The position numbers and the translations under genes are program-made. A DNA stretch of 64,000 nucleotides, from contig JADJYH010000031.1 in the NCBI GenBank assembly GCA_016719855.1, forward strand, positions 1-64,000. Direction: 5' to 3'. The stretch comes from Saprospiraceae bacterium (lineage in GTDB: Bacteria > Bacteroidota > Bacteroidia > Chitinophagales > Saprospiraceae). Positions 36,601 to 43,819 of the stretch are shown here, in pieces. Numbering within the stretch: position 1 is the first letter of the stretch; every line of letters starts with the position of its first letter. The notes beneath the pieces are model-generated. The model worked only from the letters and a program-made list of their open reading frames with translations. It ran no database searches and had not been told where the DNA came from.

Positions 36601-37846
36601 ACTTGGCTTTCGCCAATGCTTGTTTTTGCAATTTATTGAAAAAGAACAGGCTAAGCGCAAGTATGCTGATGGGAATCAACGAAAAATAGAAGGCCGTTTG
36701 TCCCCCAAATTTTTGAAAAACAGCGCCCGTGAGCAACGAGCCGGTGGTGCCGCCCAAGGCAGAAAAAATGACGATGAGTCCCGACATGGGGCCGTGCATC
36801 CGGGCGGGCAGGGCACTCAGCACGGCACTGTTGATAGCCGGGTAAATGGGCGCCAGGAACAGCCCGATGAGCGGAAAAATAAACGCCGCCAGCGGTGCAT
36901 CGCCCCAGCCGACAACGGCGGAACCATCCACCCCACGAGCCAGCGGCATAGCTGCCAGCACGAGGACTGCCGCTGCCGCCAAACAAGCCATGAGCACGAA
37001 ATACCAATGGGTTTTGCGGAGCACCACCCCTGCCAAGAACCGCCCAAGGGCGGTGGAAGCCGCAAGGATACTGGCCATTTGGATGCTGAGGGTGGTGGGC
37101 AGCAGGAGCACTTTGCTGTTGAACGTGGGCAGCCAGCTCATGATGCTCTGCTCGATGAGCACGTAAAAAAATGCACTGATGATAAACACCACCACCAACA
37201 ATTGCGCCAGCAACCCGAACATCTCGGCGAAGTCGGCAGTAATGGGCTTGCCGGGTTCTGCGTGTACCGACGACTCGTCGAGCGGGGTGCTCAACAAGAG
37301 CAAAAAAGCGACTGCCGAGATACCGGCCAAAAGATAGTACACATGGAGCCAGGTGGTGCTCTGTGGGTTGGCATCGTCCACGTAGGCGCTGAAAATGAAG
37401 TAGCCGCACAGGATGCCCACCATGAAAAACGACTCGATGAAGCTCATGAAGCTGACGTGTTCCTGTTTGTCCTTGGTGATGATGCCGATGGTGGCGTACA
37501 CGCTGACTTTGATGAGGGCAAATGAAGCACCGACAGTGGCGAAAAGCAGCTTGCTCATTGCGAAGCCGCCAACTACAGGCATGAGCAGACAAGCCCCGGT
37601 AACGAAGGCCAATGCGATGAGCATGGCCCGCTTGTAGCCGATGCGGGTGATGTAACTGGCCACCAAAAAGGAAACGATGGCGATGCTGAGGTCTTTGAAT
37701 GCCTCCAGCACGCTGGCCGAGGACTCGCTGACGCTGTAGTTGTTCTGCACTTGCAGAATAACAGTGCCGACGCTGTTGAGCAGGATGGCAAAAACGAAAT
37801 AGTTCAGGAAAAGGGAAAGCTTGATGCGCCAGTGTTGTGCGGTCAT
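36599..37846 (-). CDS. MFS transporter, probably sugar carrier
   Basis: 415 residues, 12 predicted transmembrane helices. Major facilitator layout: N-terminal LSLFLNYFVFAILLNSVGTV, loop motif VASYITRIGYKRAMLIALAF (motif A variant between helices 2 and 3), a central hydrophilic loop at about 195-210, and FLAPIYPAINSAVLSALPAR and MSGLIVIFSALGGTTGSLLT in the C-half, reminiscent of the FHS (fucose/glucose-H+ symporter) branch. It is 75 bases upstream of trehalase and on the same strand, so trehalose or glucose is the likely cargo (inference from context). Confidence 0.8.
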   Translation of the reverse strand: MTAQHWRIKLSLFLNYFVFAILLNSVGTVILQVQNNYSVSESSASVLEAFKDLSIAIVSFLVASYITRIGYKRAMLIALAFVTGACLLMPVVGGFAMSKLLFATVGASFALIKVSVYATIGIITKDKQEHVSFMSFIESFFMVGILCGYFIFSAYVDDANPQSTTWLHVYYLLAGISAVAFLLLLSTPLDESSVHAEPGKPITADFAEMFGLLAQLLVVVFIISAFFYVLIEQSIMSWLPTFNSKVLLLPTTLSIQMASILAASTALGRFLAGVVLRKTHWYFVLMACLAAAAVLVLAAMPLARGVDGSAVVGWGDAPLAAFIFPLIGLFLAPIYPAINSAVLSALPARMHGPMSGLIVIFSALGGTTGSLLTGAVFQKFGGQTAFYFSLIPISILALSLFFFNKLQKQALAKAK

Positions 37847-37864
37847 ATCGTTTTGTTTTTTATT

Positions 37865-37917
37865 GAAGCTGTTTAGACTTTCCTTTTTTAGCCAAATGGG
37901 AAAGTCTAAACAGCTTC
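37865..37917. repeat. Perfect hairpin, 19-bp arms, at the 5' side of the MFS gene
   Basis: GAAGCTGTTTAGACTTTCC (37865-37883) and exact inverse 37899-37917, loop 15 bases with a T run. It lies between the divergent-side end of the 37939 gene and the MFS start, so it can act as terminator for the former. Confidence 0.85.
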
Positions 37918-37938
37918 ATTGATAAGCAAAAGTAATTT

Positions 37939-39455
37939 TTACTGCTTCTTTCTTTGCTCAAGTACCTCTAAATAAGATTTATTGTACACCCGGCTTTCTG
38001 CCCAACATACGATATCTTCCAGGCCAGCGATCTTCTGCATGCCGTAAGTTTCACCGATTGCATTCAACTTTTCAAGCAGGGATTCAAACAAAACTTTTTT
38101 GTCTTTTTTGTCGGGGGTGTTTTCCAATTGGCGGATATGTTCAAGGATGGTTCGTTCGAATTCGTGCAATTGGTCCTCCTTCTTCAGTTTCCGATAGACG
38201 GAAGTTCTGAGATCCTCCAGGATACGGGTGTGACCCAATTCATAATGGACAATAACCCGAATAATCCTTGCAAGGGCCTTTGTGTCGGCTTTGGCTTCCA
38301 GCTTGTTGTCCAAGTCCAGGGTATTGAGCCAATCCAGCGCTTCGGAGAATCTTTCATTGCAAAAGAAGACAAAAAAAACGTTGAAGCGAAGTGACATTTC
38401 CCGTGCCTTGTTTATTCGCTGTTTGTAAGCCTTTAGTCCGTATTCAACTTTCGGCACGATATCCAATGCCCGTTTTAATTGCGCCGTGTTGAGCAAATAG
38501 AGAAGTGTTATTTGGTAATAATCTTTGAAACTGCCCGCTTCTTCATTGAAGTTGGTGTCCTTGATGCTTTCAAACCGTTCCAGCCATTCATCAAAGACTT
38601 CATACCTGCCCAGCGTATGGCAACTATTCAGGTAATTGGTAATATCCCCTTTGTAGGTACGATTTTTTATGTCTCGAATATGGGGATGGCTGTTCCAAAG
38701 CTCCAGGATTTTTTTGTAATGCTGATTGGCTTTGTGATATTCCCCTTTGGCATGGTTCAGATGGGCGTGTGCATTGAAATAGTAGATTTTTGTAAAAAAA
38801 GTATCACCCGTCTCTATGGTTTCGAGCATTGGATGGCGTTCGATTTCGTCAATGGCTGCCAGCGTTGCCGGATGCCTCAATTGCTTTGTATTTGGATTAG
38901 CCAAGCTTTGCAAGCCAACGTCTTGACTTCTGCCTCTTTGTAAGCCAGGTTTTTCAGTGATTCCATTTCCTCAAAAAGCGCTTCCAGTTTTTCTGCTGTT
39001 CCCTTCACGAATAATCCAATATGGGTGAAGATAAGGCGGTTCAGGATTTCGAAAATATGGTAGTGCATTTCATAATGCCGGGCAGTGTCCTTTGCTTTTT
39101 CAAGGTGCTTGATGGCCTGTCGGTAGAGTCCCTTTTTCTTGAGGATTTCAGCTTCCAACAACATGGAAAGTATGGTGTGCTCCGGTGAGTTTCCCTCATA
39201 AAACGAACGCAGTGCCTTTAAAATCAATTTTGTCAGATGTACTTTCGTCACAGCCAGGTTGGTAGGTTTGAATCCCAATGATTTCAGGCGGTCTTTCAGC
39301 TTTGCCTCATCGTAGGTTTCTATTTTATCCATTTCCTGAAACAAGGTCAAATACAGCTTCGAACCTTCCTGGGCCTTGGAATTGACCGTGAAATACCGCT
39401 TTTCTGATTTTGTCAATCTTTTTATCAAGTCAAATAACTCTGTCGTAGGTGTCAT
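37939..39455 (-). CDS. Helical-repeat (TPR-like) protein of unknown function, one frameshift
   Basis: About 504 residues when joined. First part from MTPTTELFDLIKRLTKSEKR with KVHLTKLILKALRSFYEGNS; a shift at about 38890 leads to HPMLETIETGDTFFTKIYYF, HLNHAKGEYHKANQHYKKIL, LKRALDIVPKVEYGLKAYKQ and LDNKLEAKADTKALARIIRV. It is all helical with paired-helix spacing, soluble, no signal. A paralogue with the same opening pattern is found in pieces at 46852-48296. Function unknown; the divergent neighbour is the Tyr-Ser caspase-fold gene. Confidence 0.65.
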
Positions 39456-39640
39456 TGATGTTTAATATTGGTGAATTAGGTGATTAATTTAGATGTGAAT
39501 ATCCAAGTAAGGCACAACATAGCAAATTGCTGTCAAAATCAAGCAATAACTGTCTTTTCAGTTTTCTTAAAACTTCCCTACAAAGTATTTTTTGGCAAAA
39601 TCCAATGTCTTAGACTTTTAATAATGCGAAGTAAACAGGC

Positions 39641-39671
39641 TTGCCGACGGTATTCCGGCCACCTACTTTTG
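39641..39671 (+). promoter_or_regulatory. Promoter TTG-N20-TACTTTTG
   Basis: TTG at 39641-39643, 20-base spacer, TACTTTTG at 39664-39671. Both elements and the spacing fit the Bacteroidota consensus. Confidence 0.6.
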
Positions 39672-39784
39672 TAACATCAATACCACCTTTAAGAAAACCA
39701 GTTACTAGACCAGCTTATTCTTTCCTCTAAACCATGCTCTGCTAAATAGTAATCCAAACCAAATTTGAGCAATCATTTAACCTG

Positions 39785-39897
39785 AACGTTTCCAAAACCA
39801 GCCCTAGAAAACCAAACCAAACCTTCAAAACCAAGCCTAGAAAACCAGCAAAAAAACCTAAAAAACCAAACCTTTAAAACCAAACCTAAAAAACCAA
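39785..39897 (+). repeat. Imperfect AACCAAACC tandem tract in the presumed leader
   Basis: About a dozen AAACC / AAAACCA units with short variants (CCTAGAAAACCA occurs twice). The strand is almost free of G over 110 bases, so the RNA would be unstructured. It lies entirely between promoter 39641 and ATG 39987. Confidence 0.7.
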
Positions 39898-39986
39898 TGA
39901 ACGCTCTTTTGAGTTTTCAACAGAATAACGGGTGCTTATTCCAATAAAATGGCAATAAGCCCCGCTGTTTTTTCACCTCACAAAAG

Positions 39987-40802
39987 ATGAAGACTTCACC
40001 TAGACAGGCTAACGGTGCAGCCGTTCTTGTCGGTGTGAACAAACTTGACCCTGGCCACTATGGCACTTCTTGCGTTGATTTGCTCAGTCCCGACAAAGAT
40101 GTGGAAGATTATGAACTAATCGCCAAACTGAATGGGTTGACCACCCAAATCCTACTTGCTGAAAATGCAACACGGTCCAAGCTTTTAAGCACCCTGGCCA
40201 AAACAGCCAAAATGCTGAAAGCAGGCGATTTCTTATTGCTAACGTTTTCGGGGTACGGGGGCCAGGTCATCAACTTTGATGGAAACCTAAGCGAACAAAT
40301 AAGCGCAACCTGGTGCCTGCAAAATGGCCAACTGCTGTTCCCCGAAATATTCCAGGCACTTTCCGATTTCACGCAGGGCGTCAACATTTTGATTGTTTCC
40401 GATACTTCAAGTCCTTATTCCAGTTTGAATTATCAGCCCATTAACCCTACCAATGCTGACCGCCAACGTTCACTGCCCGTGGAGATTGCTGAAACGGTTT
40501 ACCTCAAAAACAAAGACCAGTACGATTCCATTTATCTAGGCTCCAAATCCAATCCTACCATTTCCGCCAACGTTACCTGGCTTACCGGGTGCCAGATAAA
40601 CCAGGTTGCCTTTGAGTCCAATTACAATGGATACCTGACAGCCGCCATCAAGCATACCTGGAACGGTGGAACCTTCTTGGGAAGTTATGAATTGTTTTTC
40701 AAAGAGGTCGCCATGAATATGCCCGTTTTTCAAAGCCCAAAAATCACGACCTACGGCGAAGACCCCAATTACTTATTGAAGAAAAGAACTTTTACTTTCT
40801 AG
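39987..40802 (+). CDS. Caspase-fold (C14) pseudoprotease with Tyr-Ser in place of His-Cys
   Basis: 271 residues. Along the whole length it follows bacterial caspase-family proteins: GAAVLVGVNKLDPGHYG (residues about 11-27), the GF/LLxxxAT segment as TTQILLAENATRSKLLSTLA, then GDFLLLTFSGYGGQ where SGHGGQ is expected (His to Tyr), ATWCLQNGQLLFPEIFQAL, and NILIVSDTSSPY where SDSCHSG is expected (Cys to Ser, His to Ser). The specificity-loop region WLTGCQINQVAFES and the C-terminal strand pair NGGTFLGSYELFFKEV are retained. Length and fold motifs are intact, so this is a maintained non-protease and not decay. Promoter at 39641; a small protein follows at 41049, then a terminator at 41481. Confidence 0.8.
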   Translation: MKTSPRQANGAAVLVGVNKLDPGHYGTSCVDLLSPDKDVEDYELIAKLNGLTTQILLAENATRSKLLSTLAKTAKMLKAGDFLLLTFSGYGGQVINFDGNLSEQISATWCLQNGQLLFPEIFQALSDFTQGVNILIVSDTSSPYSSLNYQPINPTNADRQRSLPVEIAETVYLKNKDQYDSIYLGSKSNPTISANVTWLTGCQINQVAFESNYNGYLTAAIKHTWNGGTFLGSYELFFKEVAMNMPVFQSPKITTYGEDPNYLLKKRTFTF

Positions 40803-40816
40803 TCCCGAAAATCCAT

Positions 40817-40985
40817 TAACAATGGTTCGTGAGGTTTTTGGTTTCAAGTTTAAGGGAAAAGTCTGCTACATCCCTTTTAAGGGGTTGATTTGCTAGCAAA
40901 GTCATTTTAAAAATGCACGCCATTTTCAATTGACGAGAGCCCCCCGTGAAACCTGAAACTTGAAACCTTCACGAACCATTGATTA
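40817..40985. repeat. Imperfect inverted repeat between the caspase-fold gene and its neighbour
   Basis: TTAACAATGGTTCGTGAGG (from 40817) and the inverse CTTCACGAACCATTGATTAA (ending 40985), plus a TTTCAAGTTT / AAACTTGAAA pair further in. About 95 bases lie between the arms. It is placed within the presumed two-gene transcript, so it may be a processing hairpin. Confidence 0.65.
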
Positions 40986-41048
40986 AGGTAGCTCCAGAGA
41001 ACGAAACACTGTAATTTTTCACCTAAAACAATATTAAAGCTTACTCTT

Positions 41049-41432
41049 ATGGCAAACTGTAGAAAAGACACCAGCATTGCACTGTTGGACGGCGGCAGTG
41101 CGTTGATCAAAAACATCAAATTTACCACGGACAGAAAGGAAATCCACGTCTTTCAACTTGGCAACCTCACGGTAGAATGTACCAATGACATCAATTCCAG
41201 TGTTTTCCTTGGCGTGAAAATCGTGAACAACCAACTCGTGTTCACCGATGCCATTTCCGGCTTAAACACCGACATCAGTTCTGATGTATCTGACAATCCA
41301 ACCATCATAGTAACGATGAATGGCGGTGTTATGAACATTGGGATTGATGATACCAATATGGGATACACATCCGTATCGCAACTGAACGTGCGTTACGATG
41401 CCGCTTCTGACAGCGTGAAGTTCCAGATATAG
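41049..41432 (+). CDS. Small unknown beta-rich protein downstream of the caspase-fold gene
   Basis: 127 residues, no signal peptide, no transmembrane segment. Strand-rich: TSIALLDGGSALIKNIKFTT, KEIHVFQLGNLTVECTNDIN, SVFLGVKIVNNQLVFTDAIS, TIIVTMNGGVMNIGIDDTNM. I do not recognise the family. It is the last gene before terminator 41481 and shares strand with the caspase-fold gene, 246 bases apart, with an inverted repeat in the gap. A binding partner is plausible but only by position. Confidence 0.6.
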   Translation: MANCRKDTSIALLDGGSALIKNIKFTTDRKEIHVFQLGNLTVECTNDINSSVFLGVKIVNNQLVFTDAISGLNTDISSDVSDNPTIIVTMNGGVMNIGIDDTNMGYTSVSQLNVRYDAASDSVKFQI

Positions 41433-41480
41433 TGCTTAGAATTTTGTATCACCCCTTGTTAACTCCTACGACCAATTGAA

Positions 41481-41519
41481 GGGATGCCCAAATGCTTACC
41501 CAGGGGGCATCCCGTTTTT
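41481..41519 (+). terminator. Intrinsic terminator
   Basis: GGGATGCCC (41481-41489) and GGGCATCCC (41505-41513), 15-base loop, followed by GTTTTTG. It closes the caspase-fold/small-protein unit. Confidence 0.85.
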
Positions 41520-41718
41520 GTTTTCCTGCACGACCATCACTACCTCGAATTTGGTCAAACGTACCTTTCATAGTGCGAGAGTTCGCCACTTGAATTCCTC
41601 AAAATCATGCTTTTCATTTTTGGCAATTGGTTCGCAAATGAACCCAGTCCGCCATACCTCCATCGTTTGAGTGCGTTAAGTTTTAAGTGGGAAAATTGCC
41701 GACATTTGCCACTGCAAC

Positions 41719-42681
41719 GTGCAATACAAAGCCAACTATTTGTCAATCAACCTTTTACATAAAAACACACAGCTAATCCGCACGGAGGCGGAGCGGCTGG
41801 GTTTTGACTTTGTCGGCTTCGCAAAAGCTGAACCCCTCGACGACGAGGCCCGACGATTGGAAGCCTGGCTCAACCAAGGCTTTCACGGCAAGATGCAGTA
41901 CATGGCCAACCACTTCGACCTGCGCACCGATCCCACCAAGCTAGTGCCTGGTGCCAAGTCCGTGATTGTGCTGATGCAAAACTACTTTCCAAAGGAAAAC
42001 CAACTCGACCCCACAGCGCCCAAGCTCGCCCGCTACGCCTACGGCGAGGACTACCACCACGTACTGAAAAGCAAACTCAAAAACCTGCTCCGCTTCATCC
42101 GGGAAAACATCGGCGAGGTGGACGGGCGGTGCTTCGTGGACTCCGCCCCGGTCATGGAACGAGAATGGGCCAAGCGGGCCGGCCTTGGCTGGACGGGAAA
42201 GAACACCTTGTTGATACGCCCAGGTGCTGGCTCCTACTTTTTCTTGGCCGAGCTGATTCTTGACCTGCCGCTGGTGGCCGATGACCCCATCCGTGACCAC
42301 TGCGGCACCTGCCGTCGCTGCATCGAGGCTTGCCCGACGGAGGCCATTTCGCCCCAAGGCTACCTGCTGGATGCCTCGAAGTGCATCAGCTATTTGACCA
42401 TCGAGCTGCGGGAGGAGATTCCAACGGAGTTTCAAGGGAAAATGGAGAACTGGGCTTTTGGCTGCGACATTTGCCAAGAAGTTTGTCCGTGGAACCGCTT
42501 TGCGAAGCCGCACAATGAACCCGCTTTTGAGCCGCACCCAGACTTGCTGGGCATGAAGCCAGCGGATTGGCAGGAGTTGACCGAGGAGGTCTTCCAAAAA
42601 ATCTTCAAAAAATCGGCCGTGAAAAGGACAAAGTTCGAGGGACTGAAACGGAACTTGAAGTTCTTAAACAAGGAGGGCTAG
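41719..42681 (+). CDS. queG: Epoxyqueuosine reductase QueG
   Basis: 320 residues. Cobalamin- and 4Fe-4S-dependent enzyme that reduces epoxyqueuosine to queuosine in tRNA wobble modification. N-terminal DUF1730 part with FDFVGFAKAEPLDDEARRLE, GARSVIV-like GAKSVIVLMQNYF, and DSAPVMEREWAKRAGLGWTG KNTLL; two 4Fe-4S cysteine sets CGTCRRCIEACPTEAIS and FGCDICQEVCPWNRF. GTG 41719 is the listed start; TTG or internal starts a few codons later are possible because the first about 15 residues are not family-like. Monocistronic. Confidence 0.95.
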   Translation: MQYKANYLSINLLHKNTQLIRTEAERLGFDFVGFAKAEPLDDEARRLEAWLNQGFHGKMQYMANHFDLRTDPTKLVPGAKSVIVLMQNYFPKENQLDPTAPKLARYAYGEDYHHVLKSKLKNLLRFIRENIGEVDGRCFVDSAPVMEREWAKRAGLGWTGKNTLLIRPGAGSYFFLAELILDLPLVADDPIRDHCGTCRRCIEACPTEAISPQGYLLDASKCISYLTIELREEIPTEFQGKMENWAFGCDICQEVCPWNRFAKPHNEPAFEPHPDLLGMKPADWQELTEEVFQKIFKKSAVKRTKFEGLKRNLKFLNKEG

Positions 42682-42721
42682 CACTATAAAAATTAGCAGG
42701 GGGTTCCTATAAAAATAGTCT

Positions 42722-42886
42722 AGCGTGAAAGCGAAGGGGGTTTGGGGGCGGCGCAGCCGCCCTCAAGACGCCCTCCCCCGACGAGCCGCCGAAGAGCCTG
42801 TCCCGCTGTTCGGGACGGCGAAGAGGGGCAGCCTAAGCGGGTCGGGCTTAGAAATCCCTAACGGGCTTTCCAATCCCTGCTTTCCA
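42722..42886. repeat. G-rich interspersed element, copy 3, followed by a half of the AAGCCC hairpin family
   Basis: AGCGTGAAAGCGAAGGGGG and TTTGGGGGCGGCGCAGC (from 42722) are the best example of the family signature; CCTCCCCCGACGAGCCGCCG follows, as at 58832. From 42844, GGCTTAGAAATCCCT and GGGCTTTCCAATCC match one arm of the hairpin at 57657-57757, so two repeat types are joined here. No gene. Confidence 0.7.
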
Positions 42887-43007
42887 CACTTTTGACAAAG
42901 ACCCAACATTTTTTCTCCCATTGCCAAAGAACTTTTAGGCTTGGTGTGTTATTTATGCCAATCGCCCTTCCCAAAATAGAAGGCAAATCAAACTCAATTA
43001 TCAAAAC

Positions 43008-43700
43008 ATGATGCTCCATTTCACTTCAATTTTCCTCTGTTGCCTCACCCTATTTGCTTGCTCCCAACCGGAACAAAAGGCAGACGAGGCTGCCAAATCC
43101 ACTGAAACTACAACCCCCGCCATGCCAGATTCAAGCAAAAAGAAAACCATCGTATTCTTTGGCAATAGCCTGACGGCGGGCTATGGGCTGGAGAATGTCA
43201 AGTCTGGCTATGTCTCCCTAATCCAGCAACGCCTCGACTCGCTCGGCCTGCCTTACCATGCCGTGAACGCTGGCCTCAGTGGCGAAACCTCTGCCGGTGG
43301 CAATGACCGGGTGGATTGGGTCATCAAGACTCCCGTGGATATCTTCGTGCTGGAACTTGGTGGCAACGACGCCCTCCGTGGCATCCAACCCGAAGAAACA
43401 ATCAAGAACCTCGGTTCCATCCTCGACAAAGTGAAAGCGAAATACCCAAAAGCAAAACTCGTGCTGGCGGGCATGCAAGCCCCTCCAAACATGGGTCAGA
43501 CCTACACCGACCAGTTCCGAGCCATGTACCCAAAACTGGCCAAGGAGCATGGCGCAATCCTCATCCCCTTCATCCTCGAAAACGTGGGCGGCATACCTGA
43601 CTTGAACCAAGGCGACCGGATTCACCCCAATGAGAAAGGGCAGTTTATCCTGCGGGAAAATGTGTGGAAGGTGCTGGGGCCGATGGTGGCAGGGGGGTAA
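43008..43700 (+). CDS. SGNH/GDSL-type esterase lipoprotein (TesA/arylesterase-like)
   Basis: 230 residues. Lipobox signal (FLCCLTLFACSQ) then a Ser/Thr-rich linker. SGNH blocks: I as VFFGNSLTAGYGL (catalytic Ser; GNSL instead of GDSL), II with Gly in NAGLSGETSAGG, III as LELGGNDALRG (Asn), V as GDRIHPNEKGQ (Asp-x-x-His). It matches the TesA/arylesterase branch: cleaves short acyl esters or thioesters in the periplasm. Followed by terminator 43756. Confidence 0.9.
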   Translation: MMLHFTSIFLCCLTLFACSQPEQKADEAAKSTETTTPAMPDSSKKKTIVFFGNSLTAGYGLENVKSGYVSLIQQRLDSLGLPYHAVNAGLSGETSAGGNDRVDWVIKTPVDIFVLELGGNDALRGIQPEETIKNLGSILDKVKAKYPKAKLVLAGMQAPPNMGQTYTDQFRAMYPKLAKEHGAILIPFILENVGGIPDLNQGDRIHPNEKGQFILRENVWKVLGPMVAGG

Positions 43701-43755
43701 TACTTCTGTATCGAACCAAACCAGGTTTAAGAAGGAGGCTCATGTGGCAAAAAAA

Positions 43756-43787
43756 AACCTCGCCTGCGACCAACGGCAGGCGAGGTT
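43756..43787. terminator. Intrinsic terminator (strong toward the minus strand)
   Basis: AACCTCGCCTGC / GCAGGCGAGGTT, 12-bp perfect stem with 8-base loop. On the minus strand a run of eight or more T follows, so it mainly ends the 43820-46268 gene; it is shared with the esterase gene. Confidence 0.9.
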
Positions 43788-43819
43788 ATAATCAAATGGT
43801 ATAGAGTTTTCGATGTGTT

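Larger units (their letters stand above)
39456..39986. other. Long divergent intergenic region with a promoter and an AACC-rich leader
   Basis: No gene. It holds one good promoter toward the caspase-fold gene (39641-39671), an A/C-rich imperfect tandem tract (39785-39897) and, just before the gene, CAATAAAATGGCAATAAGCC. The expected transcript would have an untranslated leader of roughly 310 bases. Confidence 0.55.

Noticed and set aside
35966..37525. 519-codon plus-strand ORF across trehalase and MFS genes
   Set aside because: It spans two clear minus-strand genes and has no domain character.
39785..39897. AACC tract as a CRISPR or telomere-like array
   Set aside because: Irregular 9-14 base units without spacers, within a presumed leader.
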